A stretch of DNA of 64,000 nucleotides. Source: Linanthus parryae. Lineage: Eukaryota > Streptophyta > Magnoliopsida > Ericales > Polemoniaceae. The position numbers and the translations under genes are program-made. The stretch spans positions 152,344,845 through 152,408,844 of the forward strand of contig JALGPY010000002.1 in NCBI GenBank assembly GCA_023055425.1. Direction: 5' to 3'. Of the stretch, positions 22,118 to 31,400 are shown in pieces (positions within the stretch are counted from its first letter, which is position 1; the number at the start of each line of letters is the position of its first letter). Below the pieces are notes generated by a model. The model ran no database searches. It was not told the origin of the DNA and saw only the letters and a list, made by a program, of their open reading frames with translations.

Positions 22118-22750
22118 TTATTCATCGATTCTCGCGATGTGGCCTTTCTCAGTGGGATCGTACGCCGCTTCTTCCTCCTCCGTAACAACTGTCGCCGATT
22201 TTCTTGGTGGTTCATGGTTTTTGTCGGCGATGGATTTGTGGTCCTTCAACTGGGTCGAATTGAGCAGACCCAAGATGCCGTCGGCACGACCCATACTCGA
22301 GGGGTGAGACAGAGAAACGAGGTACGCGAACCGCGGCGGCGGAGGGAGGGAGGAGGTGGGGATCGGCCGGAGCTTCGATTCGACGAAGATGGAAGCGGAG
22401 GCGGCGGAGCGGTAGAGGGGGAAGAGAGGGGTACCGTCCGGCGAGGATAGGGTTGTGAGGAAGAGAAGGAAGAGAGACACTACAGAGCCAATTGCTAAAG
22501 GGAAGATCCATTTGCGCTCTATCGTTTGTGGGTTTCGTGGATGTAAGTAGTAGCTCCTCAATTTCTTCATCTTTGATCTCTTGCTATCTATGGATTCTGT
22601 ACATGGGTTTCCAAGAAGAGCTTCTGGGTATGCAATGGAGGCCAATGGAGGTGAAGTTGAAATAAAATTGAAGTGTGGATCTGGGAATTGTGAATGGAAT
22701 GAGACTAGTGGTAGTTGCAGAGTGATATCAGAGACTACTTGTTTCTGCAA
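22118..22750 (-). pseudogene. Captured fragment of a GlcAT14-like (core-2/I-branching family, GT14) glycosyltransferase
   Basis: Residues from the internal methionine at about 22570 (MKKLRSYYLHPRN, then ERKWIFPLAIGSVVSLFLLFLTTL as a single membrane anchor, TSPDG-like turn, FVESKLRPIPTSSLPPPPRFAYL) match the N-terminus of plant GlcAT14 beta-glucuronosyltransferases. These are Golgi type II enzymes acting on arabinogalactan glycans. The match stops at about 22319, before the catalytic domain, where the usual ISGSAGDG is replaced by unrelated sequence (possibly a second captured piece). The 60 codons before the methionine are likely former 5'UTR. A promoter plus signal-anchor fragment only, so not a functional enzyme. 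Confidence 0.8.
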
Positions 22751-23007
22751 ATCTGGAGTGAGTGGTTCTTCCTCGCTCTAGAGCTTGGAAATGTTGTTGT
22801 TGAGAATTGGGTGAAGCTGGAATTGTTTGCTTTCGGTGCGATTTTGGGGTTTGGTTGGTATTTGGAGTTAAGAGAGAGAGAGAAGATCCTAGATTGAAGG
22901 GATAAGGAGAAAAAAATATATATAGTAGGGTAATTGTTTATCATTTGAGGGTAAAATAGTATTTTAACAATTTCCGTCCATCCCCGTTAGCTGCCGTCCA
23001 ACTGCAA

Positions 23008-23089
23008 GGGTGGATTTTGTATATCCCCGAACACGAGGGGTTTTTTTGTATATACCCCATACTCGAGGGGTGGTTTTTGTCTTTTACCC
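23008..23089 (-). repeat. Pack-MULE right TIR
   Basis: Reverse complement of 21221-21302; immediately followed by the duplicated TTGTCTAAA. Confidence 0.95.
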
Positions 23090-23343
23090 TTGTCTAAATG
23101 TGCATGATTTGAAAAGAAGTAGAAGATTGACTAAAGGAGAGACAAACTTGCGCGTCGGGAATGGAGCAAGAGTTGCTGCATTAGCTATAGGCGTGTATGA
23201 GTTATCTCTGCATTCATAGCTAATTTTAGAATTAGACATTTGCTATTATGTGCCTACTATGAGCAGAAACATTATTTCTATTTCTTGTTTGGACGATAAA
23301 TGTTTTTTTATTTCAATAAAGGACATGTGTTGTTCCATTTATT

Positions 23344-24512
23344 TTGATAGTATGCACTATTGTAGTGCGCATTTGTCTAATGGATTGTATCCTTGATCTA
23401 AATAATTCCGTCTATAACATAAATACCAAGATGATTAAAACTAATGATTTAAATCCTACCTATCTATGGCATTGTCGTTTAGGCCATATAAATGAGAAAC
23501 GCATATCTAGACTCCATAAGGATGGATTCCTAGACTCATTTGATTTGGAATCATATGAGACATCTGAGTCTTGTTTATTGGGAAAAATGACAAAGTCCCC
23601 TTTCAATAAGAAAGGTGATAGGACTAGTGAGTTATTGGCACTCATACATACTGATGTAGGTGGGCCATTTCCCACGCCAGCCAGGGGAGGTTACACCTAC
23701 TTCATTACGTTTACTGATGACTTCAGTAGATATGGATTTGTGTACCTTATGAAGGCCAAATCCGAGTACTTTGAATTGTTCAAAGAGTTCAATAATGAAG
23801 TAGAGAAGCAGCTTGACAAAAGCATTAACGCTCTACGATTGGATTGTGAAGGAGAATACTTCAGCCAAGAGTTTGACGAGTATCTTAGAGAGTGAGGGAT
23901 AGTTTCCCAACTCACTCCACATAAAACAGCTTAATGGAATGGCGTGTCCGAGAGGAGGAATCGAACCCTACTCGATATGGTTCGATCTATGATGTGTCAA
24001 ATGGATCTCCCGATATCGTTTTGGGACATGCTCTATTAACTGCAGCTTTCACCATTAACAGTGTTCCATCCAAGTCAGTCATAAAGACACCATATGAGAT
24101 ATGGATTGGGAAGCGTCCCATAGTGTCGTTTATGAAGATTTGGGGTTGCGATGTCTATGTAAAGCGTTTACAAACAGACAAACTAGGACCCAAAGCGGAT
24201 AAGTGTAAGTTTGTGGGATATCCTAAGGAAACGAAATGATATTATTTCTACAATCCAACCGAGAACAATGTGTTTGTAGCTCGGACCGGCGTGTTTCTAA
24301 TCCGTTGATGGAACATGAGCAGGAACCACAAATAGTTGTGGAGAAGCCTGTTCAGGTAACATAGGAACTCCGTAGGTCGGGTAGAGTGCGTCATGAGCCA
24401 TAAAGGTACAGACTTCTCGTGACGAAGCCCGATGACGTACCACTCATGGATGATGAGCCTACTACCTACGGGGAGGCCGTGAAAGGGGTACACTCAAGAA
24501 GTGGCTTGAAGC
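23344..24512 (+). pseudogene. C1 integrase (broken)
   Basis: The zinc-binding segment has HCRLGHINEKRISRLHKDG and SESCLLGKM; the first cysteine of the usual CxxC is a serine. The catalytic core has the first aspartate in LIHTDVGGPFP, FTDDFSRYGFVYL and LRLDCEGEYFSQEFDEYL. A TGA at 23893 ends the first frame; sequence then continues through a damaged ERRN region to 23934-24239 (HALLTAAFTINSVPSKSV, GCDVYVKRL). The tail to 24512 is frameshifted. Confidence 0.85.
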
Positions 24513-24513
24513 C

Positions 24514-25442
24514 ATGAGATGTGAAATAGAATCAATTTACACAAACCAAGTATGGACTTTGGTGGAACCACCCCATGGGGTTCGGCCCATAGGGTGCAAG
24601 TGGGCCTTCAAGAAGAAGACCGACATGGATGGCAAGGTAGTTGCCTACAAGGGGCGATTGGTGGCTAAAGGTTATAGACATAGTCATGGTATTGACTATG
24701 ATAAGACCTTTTCACCAGTCGCCACGATCAAATCCATTCGAATACTAATTGCTATTGCAGCTTACTATGACTATGAGATTTGGCAGATGGATGTCAAAAC
24801 AGCATTTCCGTATGGAAACCTCCCCGAGGATGTGTACATGACACAACCGGAGGGTTTTGAGGATCCAGAGAATGCTAATAAAGTCTGTAAACTACAACGA
24901 TCCATTTATGGATTGAAGCAAGATTCTAGGAGTTGGAATTGATGTTTTGATGACGCGGTCAAAGAGTTTGGCTTCATCAAGACGAATATGAGCCCTCTGT
25001 TTACAAGAAGGTTAGTGAGAGCTCTGCTGTGTTTCTGGTCTTGTATGTGGATGGCATACTACTCATTGGAAACAACATTCCTACCTTGCAATCTGTTAAA
25101 GATTGGTTAGGGAAGTGTTTTCCAATGAAGGACTTAGGAGATGCAGCCTCTATACTTGGTATCAATATCTATAGAGATAGATTTAGGAGGCTGCTTGGCC
25201 TAATTCAAAGTACATATATAGACAAGGTGTTGAAACGGTTCAGCATGCAATATTCCAAGAAGGGATACTTGCCCATGTCGCATGGAGTCATCATCTCGTT
25301 GGCTAACTCTCCCTCCAATGAGATTGAAAAGGACCGCATGAGTAGGATTCCCTATGCATCGTCCATGGGGTCTATCATGTACGCCATGTTATGTACTAGA
25401 CTAGATGTGTCATACGTGTTTAGTATGGAAAGCGGATATTAG
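24514..25442 (+). pseudogene. C1 reverse transcriptase (broken, YVDG active site)
   Basis: First frame 24514-24942: VWTLVEPPHGVRPIGCKWAF, YKGRLVAKGY, DYDKTFSPVATIKSIRILIA, WQMDVKTAF, SIYGLKQDSRSWN then stop. Second frame 25029-25442 has VLYVDGILLIGNN, where the catalytic copia motif YVDD reads YVDG, and MKDLGDAASILGI. Loss of the second aspartate plus the frameshift means no RT activity. Confidence 0.88.
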
Positions 25443-25493
25443 TCTAATCCGGGTGAGAGTCACCGGATTGTTATTAAGAACATCCTCAAGTAC

Positions 25494-26033
25494 TTGAGAA
25501 GAACTACAGATGCATTTTTGATATTTGGAGGAGAGGAAGAGCTAACTGTAATTGTTTACACTGACACAAGCTTCCAAACAGACAAAAATGACTACAAACC
25601 GCAATCGGGGTATGTGTTTTTCCTGAATGGAGGAGCTGTGAGATGGAAGAGTTCCAAGAAAGAGACAGTTGCTGATTCTACAACTGAAGCTGAGTACATT
25701 GTTGCTGCAGGCGCATCAAAGGAGACTGTTTGGAAAAAGAAGTTTATCACTGAGCTTGGTGTGGTTCCTAGTATTGTGGATCCCGTAGCGTTGTACTGTG
25801 ACAACTTTGGGGAAATCGCACAAGACAAGGAGCCTAGATCACCCCATAAATCAAATCATGTACATAGGAGATTCCATCTCATTCGTGAAATGATCGATAG
25901 AGGAGATTTGAAGATATGCAAGATTCCAACGGATGATAATCTTTCAGATCCACTGACGAAGCCGCTCGTTCAGCGAAAGCATGAAGGGAACACTAGGACT
26001 ATAGGCATAAGCGATGCACAAGATTGGCTCTAG
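25494..26033 (+). pseudogene. C1 RNase H
   Basis: The frame contains VYTDTSFQTDKNDYKPQSGYVFFLNGGAVRW, STTEAEYIVAAGASKE, ALYCDNFGEIA, HVHRRFHLIREMI and LSDPLTKPL. These are the typical copia RNase H landmarks with acidic residues kept. Ends at TAG (26031-26033), 14 bp before the 3' LTR. Confidence 0.88.
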
Positions 26034-26047
26034 TGCAAGTGGAAGAC
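26034..26047 (+). other. C1 polypurine tract
   Basis: GCAAGTGGAAGAC directly precedes the LTR start TGTTGGAATAGG. Confidence 0.6.
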
Positions 26048-26163
26048 TGTTGGAATAGGTGCGCTAGAGGCAACCTATATTTAGTACCACCATTGTTTGG
26101 CTAGAATATTAATTTATTATTTATTGAATAACAATCCAGTGACTCTCACCGTGCAGTGTATAT
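26048..26163 (+). repeat. C1 3' LTR, truncated
   Basis: It begins TGTTGGAATAGGTGCGC, a common copia LTR start, but sequence resembling the 5' LTR remnant is not found further on. The truncation point near 26163 is approximate. Confidence 0.6.
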
Positions 26164-27184
26164 ACAAGATTAGTATATACATACTAGCTAGCGTCTATAC
26201 TTAGTATCCCTTCATGCTCAATAAGAAACTGCTAGATAGTATATTAGTATTCATGTATCCCCTCTGAAAATACAGCTCTAAACCATATCCATGTTGTTAA
26301 TTAAGTCGACGGAGAATGTTTGACCCCATTTGATAGTGAGTGTATATACTAGCAAGATTAACAACACCACAAAAATACATCTTGTGCCGCTCCATAATTA
26401 AGCGGTTAATTCAGAAAAAGACAATTTCAGTATTTGTTGATTTATTTCATGGAATTTATTGGCTCGAAGTACTTGATTGCATCAGTTCATACCCACTCAA
26501 GGTATCACTCATCAAAATTTAAAATGGATGCAAATGGTTTTTATTACTGTCAATACTAAAACAGTGTCTTCCGAATGACCATTGGCTAGTCCGTAAGTCC
26601 AAAAATTAAATTTTCCCACCAATTGTCGGTGAATTCCACTCACTGTCCTTTAGAAGCTGAACTGACGAATTTATTATGGACACATTTGCAAATGCCGTTT
26701 ACACATTTAACGTGTTGGTCTACACATTCTATGTGTGCACAGTCCGAAGCATTTATGCATTGAGGGGGCGAGCCGGATGCAGTCAAAACTAGTCCTGCAA
26801 GTTGCAACTTCAACTATTAGATTTCGCACTTCAACATCAATACTTTCTATTTGGTTATATTAATCTGATGTATGAGAAAGAAATATGAGTGACTTACCGC
26901 ACACGTGAATGAAGAGTATGGCAACAAATATTGTCTTCAAATTTGGCTTCTTAATAGCAAATAGATTCTATCAAAGTTCGAAAAACCGGAGGCGCTCAAG
27001 ATAGATCAATGTAACTTGTGGTATTGAACGTCATGCGTGAAGGTCAATATATAAAGTGTCATACACATCCAACAAAATATGGAACAAGTAATAAGATAGA
27101 AATAATTTGTACATGCACCTTATTTTTTTATTTATTTATATTGTATCGGTGTCCTAATCTATTGTAGCAATGTCCAACTAGGTT
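26164..27184. other. Unassigned AT-rich stretch
   Basis: No coding sequence, LTR or TIR recognised. It separates C1 from the CACTA terminus. Confidence 0.5.
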
Positions 27185-27307
27185 CACTACAAGGAATATT
27201 GGAATTAGGGACAAAATTTCAGGGACAAAAGTGGTTTTTGTGGGTAAAAGTAAGCATTCAGGACAAAATAGAACGTTTTCTCGCTAATTTTTTTTGAAGG
27301 AGTAAAC

Positions 27308-27345
<38 letters not shown>

Positions 27346-27734
27346 TCGGGAAAACCAAGTATTTAATTGATCTCCAGCTCTCTCCATCTTCGATCTGCTT
27401 TCAAGGGTCAAAAATAGCGTTTCAATTGATTTAAGGGATCGATAAATGTGTTATGCATTCTGAGAATCTCACAATTCCAATCGGGTTGACCTGTCTTGGA
27501 GATCGTCGTTGTCAACCTCTGTATCAATACTTCAATTTTCGATTGAATTGAAGCTCGCCTTTGACTGTGGATGTGGATCTGAAGCTATAAGTTCGGTTCT
27601 AGATCTACTATCTGAAGGCTCGTTTAGATCTGAAGATATGACTATGGATCATCGTTTTCCACCTTTGTATCCATACTTTCAGTCCGCGTTCGAATCCATC
27701 AGTGTAACATGTAACGAAGACGACCTAGGCTGCC
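27185..27734. other. CACTA left terminal region
   Basis: Terminus plus short AGGGACAAAA subterminal repeats, a run of over 30 T near 27311-27344, and then sequence that may be captured 5' flank of the H2A gene. No ORF of its own. Confidence 0.6.
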
Positions 27735-28022
27735 GGAGGTAGAAAGGACGGCGATCGGAAGAAGTCGGTGACCAAATCCACCAAGGTCGGCCTCCGGTTC
27801 CCCGTCGGCTGTATCGCTCGTTACCGGCTCTGGCGCTCCGATCTACCTCACTGCAGATGTATAATCTCTCCCTCTCTCTTGGCTAGATCTTGAAATTGAT
27901 TGTTTATGTGCAAACTGGTGAATAGGATAATCCCTAGGCATCTGCTGTTGGCTATGAGGAATGATAAGGAATTGGGAAAGTTGCTACAAGGAGTGACTAT
28001 TGCAAGTGGTGATGTTCTAGAT
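27735..28022 (+). pseudogene. Histone H2A gene fragment
   Basis: The first exon piece reads GGRKDGDRKKSVTKSTKVGL, then RFPVGCIARY, and after a frame change GSGAPIYLTADV: the N-tail and start of the H2A fold (canonical GLQFPVGRIARF...GSGAPVYL). A second piece at about 27921-28022 reads [20 protein letters not shown] and [11 protein letters not shown], the H2A docking region (NRIIPRHV..AVRNDEELGKLL). The alpha2 region between them is missing, an arginine of the RIARF loop is cysteine, and frames shift. The exon-like spacing suggests genomic DNA rather than cDNA was captured. Not functional. Confidence 0.85.
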
Positions 28023-28091
28023 CTTTCTTCAAGGCCTTGGTTTAGATCGATTCTTGCTTTTGAGGTTTCTGTATTTTAATAGGTAAATCGA

Positions 28092-28152
28092 GAAGAAATT
28101 GGGAAAAAAACCATCTCTCACTTTCTTGGTGCAAACTAACCATTGGACTTCT
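28092..28152 (+). repeat. MULE left TIR
   Basis: Imperfect inverted match to about 39107-39167, best over GGNAAAAAACCA and GGTGCA...TAACCAT. Confidence 0.75.
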
Positions 28153-28460
28153 TGTCTTTTAGTTTGACCTTATTTCAGAAACTAATCAAAAAATAATAAC
28201 CTAATTACACTAATAAAAATATATCATAATATTAAAATATTAAAATTCAAAAAAAAACTTTCTCTATTCTCTCTCCTGGGCATCGGGATTATACCCGAGA
28301 ACCCCCCCCCCCAACCCGTCCCTTCTTCTTATCTCTTTCACTCTCACTGTTACTCTCCCTCACCCACCGAGACACCCTCCTCCTCCTCCTCCTCCATTTT
28401 TTCCGTCGCTCCCACCACCAAACACCCTCTCTCAGTCGATTCTCTCACTCTCTCGCTCTC
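28153..28460 (+). promoter_or_regulatory. Probable promoter and 5'UTR of the Ulp1-like gene
   Basis: AT-rich upstream part, then a pyrimidine-rich leader: CT-rich runs, a poly-C run near 28303-28313 and a (TCC)n tract at 28375-28396. This leads to an ATG at 28461 in the context CTCTCATGG. No firm TATA box is assigned. Confidence 0.4.
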
Positions 28461-31400
28461 ATGGCCTCCTCCCAATCCTCTCCGACTGCCCTTGTTGAAG
28501 GAGTACTTGGAGATCTCACCTCCGGCGGCCAAACTCTCTCTCCGTCCTCTTCTCCGGCGCCGACGGGAATAATGGCTGCGGCCGCGGCTTCACCGGCACC
28601 GCCTCCTCCCTCTGCACCGGCCAATGTCCACCAAGAGGTGAGTATCTTTCACCTCTTTAAGTTTACTTCATCAGACTCATGTTCTAGGGTTAGATAAAAT
28701 TGATGTTGTGTTGCTTTTTTGGTGCAAAATTGGTTCATGAAATCAAGTTTTTCTGTAAATTTCACGACTACGTTCATGTAAAAATCATGTTGATGACCAA
28801 CTGGGCGTATACAAGAACATCAATTTTGACTGAAAATCACATAGGGCGTATACAAGAACATCAAATTTTGACTGAAAATCATCAAGGGCGCCTGGGGCGC
28901 ATAGTTGTTATTGTTGGGGCATACAGAACATGCTGTATGCGCCCTAGGCTGTGAAACAAGGAAAAATTTGACCCAGAAGCCCAGGGGCGCACACCGGGGC
29001 GCCTGGTATCTGTCTAGGCGCCCTTGTATGCGCCCCAGGGCTTCTGGGTCAAAATTTTGACCCAGAAGCCCTGGGGCGCATACAAGGGCGCCTAGACAGA
29101 TACCAGGCGCCCCGATGTGCGCCCCTGGGCTTCTGGGTCAAATTTTTCCTTGTTTCACAGCCTAGGGCGCATACCTCAATTGTTGGGGGCATCCAGAACA
29201 TGCTGTATGCGCCCTACTGGGATATTGAGAATATTTTTTGACTGAGTAAGCCAAGGGGGCTTACAGGACGCCCCTGTATGCCCCCTTGGCTTACTCAGTG
29301 TTTTTTTTTCCAAGTTTTCAGCTTGTATGCGCCCGTGCTGGGAACTTGAGAAAATTGTCATTAATTGTGATTAGTTTTTTGAGTATGTGCCCGTAAATGA
29401 TAAGTTCATAAAGTTATGACTAATTTTCTTAATACTTATTGATAATTGACTACTTATTGGTTTATTTAACAGGATTTGATCTCCTTGGACCAACTTGGTC
29501 GTTTACCCGCTGTCGCTAATCGAGCCGAATTAAGGAGGTATAAGTTGACGTTTCGTTCGCGGAAGAGGTCATGGATAGTGTTTACAAGGCTGACCAGACG
29601 GGAAGACGTTAGGACTTTAGTGCGACAGCGGCTCCCTAACTTGGCATGGCTTTTGACCTATCGATTTGACCAAGTGTTCTCGAAGACGCTCCTCGACTTA
29701 CTTATCCAGCGTCGGATAAACACTAACCCTCATGACCGTGAAATATGGTTCAACTTTGGGACCTTCCCGCTGCGATTCTCCCTACAAGAGTTTGTTCTCT
29801 GCAGTGGACTTAACGTCTTTAAGTCTCATAACGATGAGCAGCTCGACGAGAGGATGGCAGATTATGCCCTTGTTCGGACCGTGTTTGGCCCCAATTTCAC
29901 GAGTGTGTACGGGAAAGTGAATGGAACTACACTGGAAAATTATCTGGAAGGCATCGATAGCGAACACCCGTACTCCGAAGATCCTGATAAGCAAATGGAC
30001 TCGGCTACGTTGGAAAGATTTGTGAAGTTATTAGTGGCTGCAATAATCGGTAGGTTATGGCACAACACCGGCGGCCATGATGTGATGCCCGCCGCAGTGA
30101 TACAAAAGTGCAATGACTTTGAGTTCTGTAACGCCTACGATTGGGGTATGGAATGCTTTGAAAAATTACTCGAAGGGATGAAACATTGCGACTTTACCAA
30201 ACCAACTTACTCGCTCACCGCCTTCCCTTTCTTTGCTGCGGTAATTGTGTTAGTTATGCATTTTTAATGGTTAGTTAAATCTAAAATGTTATATGCTTAC
30301 TGCGATTCGTCTCTCCGCGCAGGCTTGGGCCTACGAAGCAATCCCACAGATGGTACCCCTCTTGGCTAGCAGGGACGAAGGGGTACTTCCCAGAGTGGCG
30401 GCGTACTATCCTCTACAGGTCAGGGCTGATGATGAATCAGTGACCAGGCTTGTGGCGTCAATCAAATATGTTCGCCCGACACTTCACCCCACTCCTGCGG
30501 AGGAGCAGAGTTGGTACTGGCTTCAGTACTTGGCTCATATGGAAGCTAATCCGTATCTTCCATTTTTTCCGGACCTGACGAGTAAGTTGGGTGGCCGATG
30601 CGTTGTCTACTCCGGTGCAGCTATTCAGATGCAACCGTTTCAGATGTCGGGGACTAAGACGACGAGGAATTTGGGTGCGAGTAAGAAAACAAGTGAAAAG
30701 CAGGGAAAAAAGCAAACTCAGAAAAAGAGTAAGCGAACAAGTGGAACGCCACCGCCAAGTGAAGGGGAGGCCGATGTGCCAAGGCCGGCGACAACCAAGG
30801 GAAAAAGGCAAACTCAGAAAAAGAGTCAGCAAACAAGTGAAACGCCATTGCCAAGCCCACCTGCTGCAGCTCCAACGCCATTGCCAAGCCCACCTGCTGC
30901 TGCTCCACATGATGTCATGACTGAAGAGCGCGTTAGGGAGGATTTTGATCGAATGATTAACGCACCCCTGTCGTCACCCAGTGGGGAAGTAGGTGCCAAG
31001 CAAAGGTCGAAGAAGCGTCAGGATCGCGAAAGGGAGACTGATGAAGTGTCCGAGGAAACTGAGGAGGCACAACCATGAAAGAGAGCCCGGACTGAGGAAA
31101 TGGTAGATGGGATGGATCTTATCATCAGTATGCTGACTTCGATGAAGTCCCAAATGACAAGAATGGATTTGGGTATGACAACGATGAAATCCCGAATGAC
31201 AAACATGGAGATGGCTTTTCAGAGAATGAAGAATGAGCAGAAGGTGAATATCGATGCGTGTATGAGGAAGCTGGATGATGTGACGGCGAGGCTAGATGGG
31301 TTGACGGAGAGGCTAGATGGGTTGACAGACAAAACCAGTGGTGCTAGACAGATGGGCACACAAGATTCTAACGATGCTCGCGATTCACCATTGGTCCAAA

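Larger units (their letters stand above)
21221..23089. mobile_element. Pack-MULE-like transposon carrying a GlcAT14 gene fragment
   Basis: 1,869 bp with 82-bp terminal inverted repeats (21221-21302 and 23008-23089; first bases GGGTAAAAGACAAAAACCAC) that differ at one position. A 9-bp target duplication TTGTCTAAA flanks it at 21212-21220 and 23090-23098. Long TIRs with a 9-bp duplication are the mark of Mutator-like elements. It has no transposase. Its interior holds host gene sequence (22118-22750), so it is non-autonomous and gene-capturing. Confidence 0.9.
21151..23220 (+). pseudogene. C1 aspartic protease, split by Pack-MULE
   Basis: The first part at 21151-21220 encodes WVLDTGCGSHICLK with the DTG active site. 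After the 1.87-kb insertion the frame resumes at 23090-23220 with LNVHDLKRSRRLTKGETNLRVGNGARV in pieces, the rest of a copia protease. The duplicated TTGTCTAAA marks the break. Confidence 0.8.
5278..26163 (+). mobile_element. Ty1/copia retrotransposon C1, degenerate, host of three nested insertions
   Basis: Pieces in order on the plus strand: 5' LTR remnant (5278-5556), tRNA-Met type primer site, leader, gag (7229-8083), [A2 insertion], protease start (21151-21220), [Pack-MULE], protease rest (23090 on), integrase, reverse transcriptase, RNase H (to 26033), and the beginning of the 3' LTR (26048-26163). Protease-integrase-RT-RNase H is the copia order. Removing the inserts with their duplications restores continuity (TAGAT for A2, TTGTCTAAA for the Pack-MULE). 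Many stops and frameshifts make it the oldest layer on this side. The copia lineage was not assigned. Confidence 0.87.

Noticed and set aside
27205..27411. Lysine-run protein near the CACTA left end
   Set aside because: Produced by a run of over 30 T; no other support.
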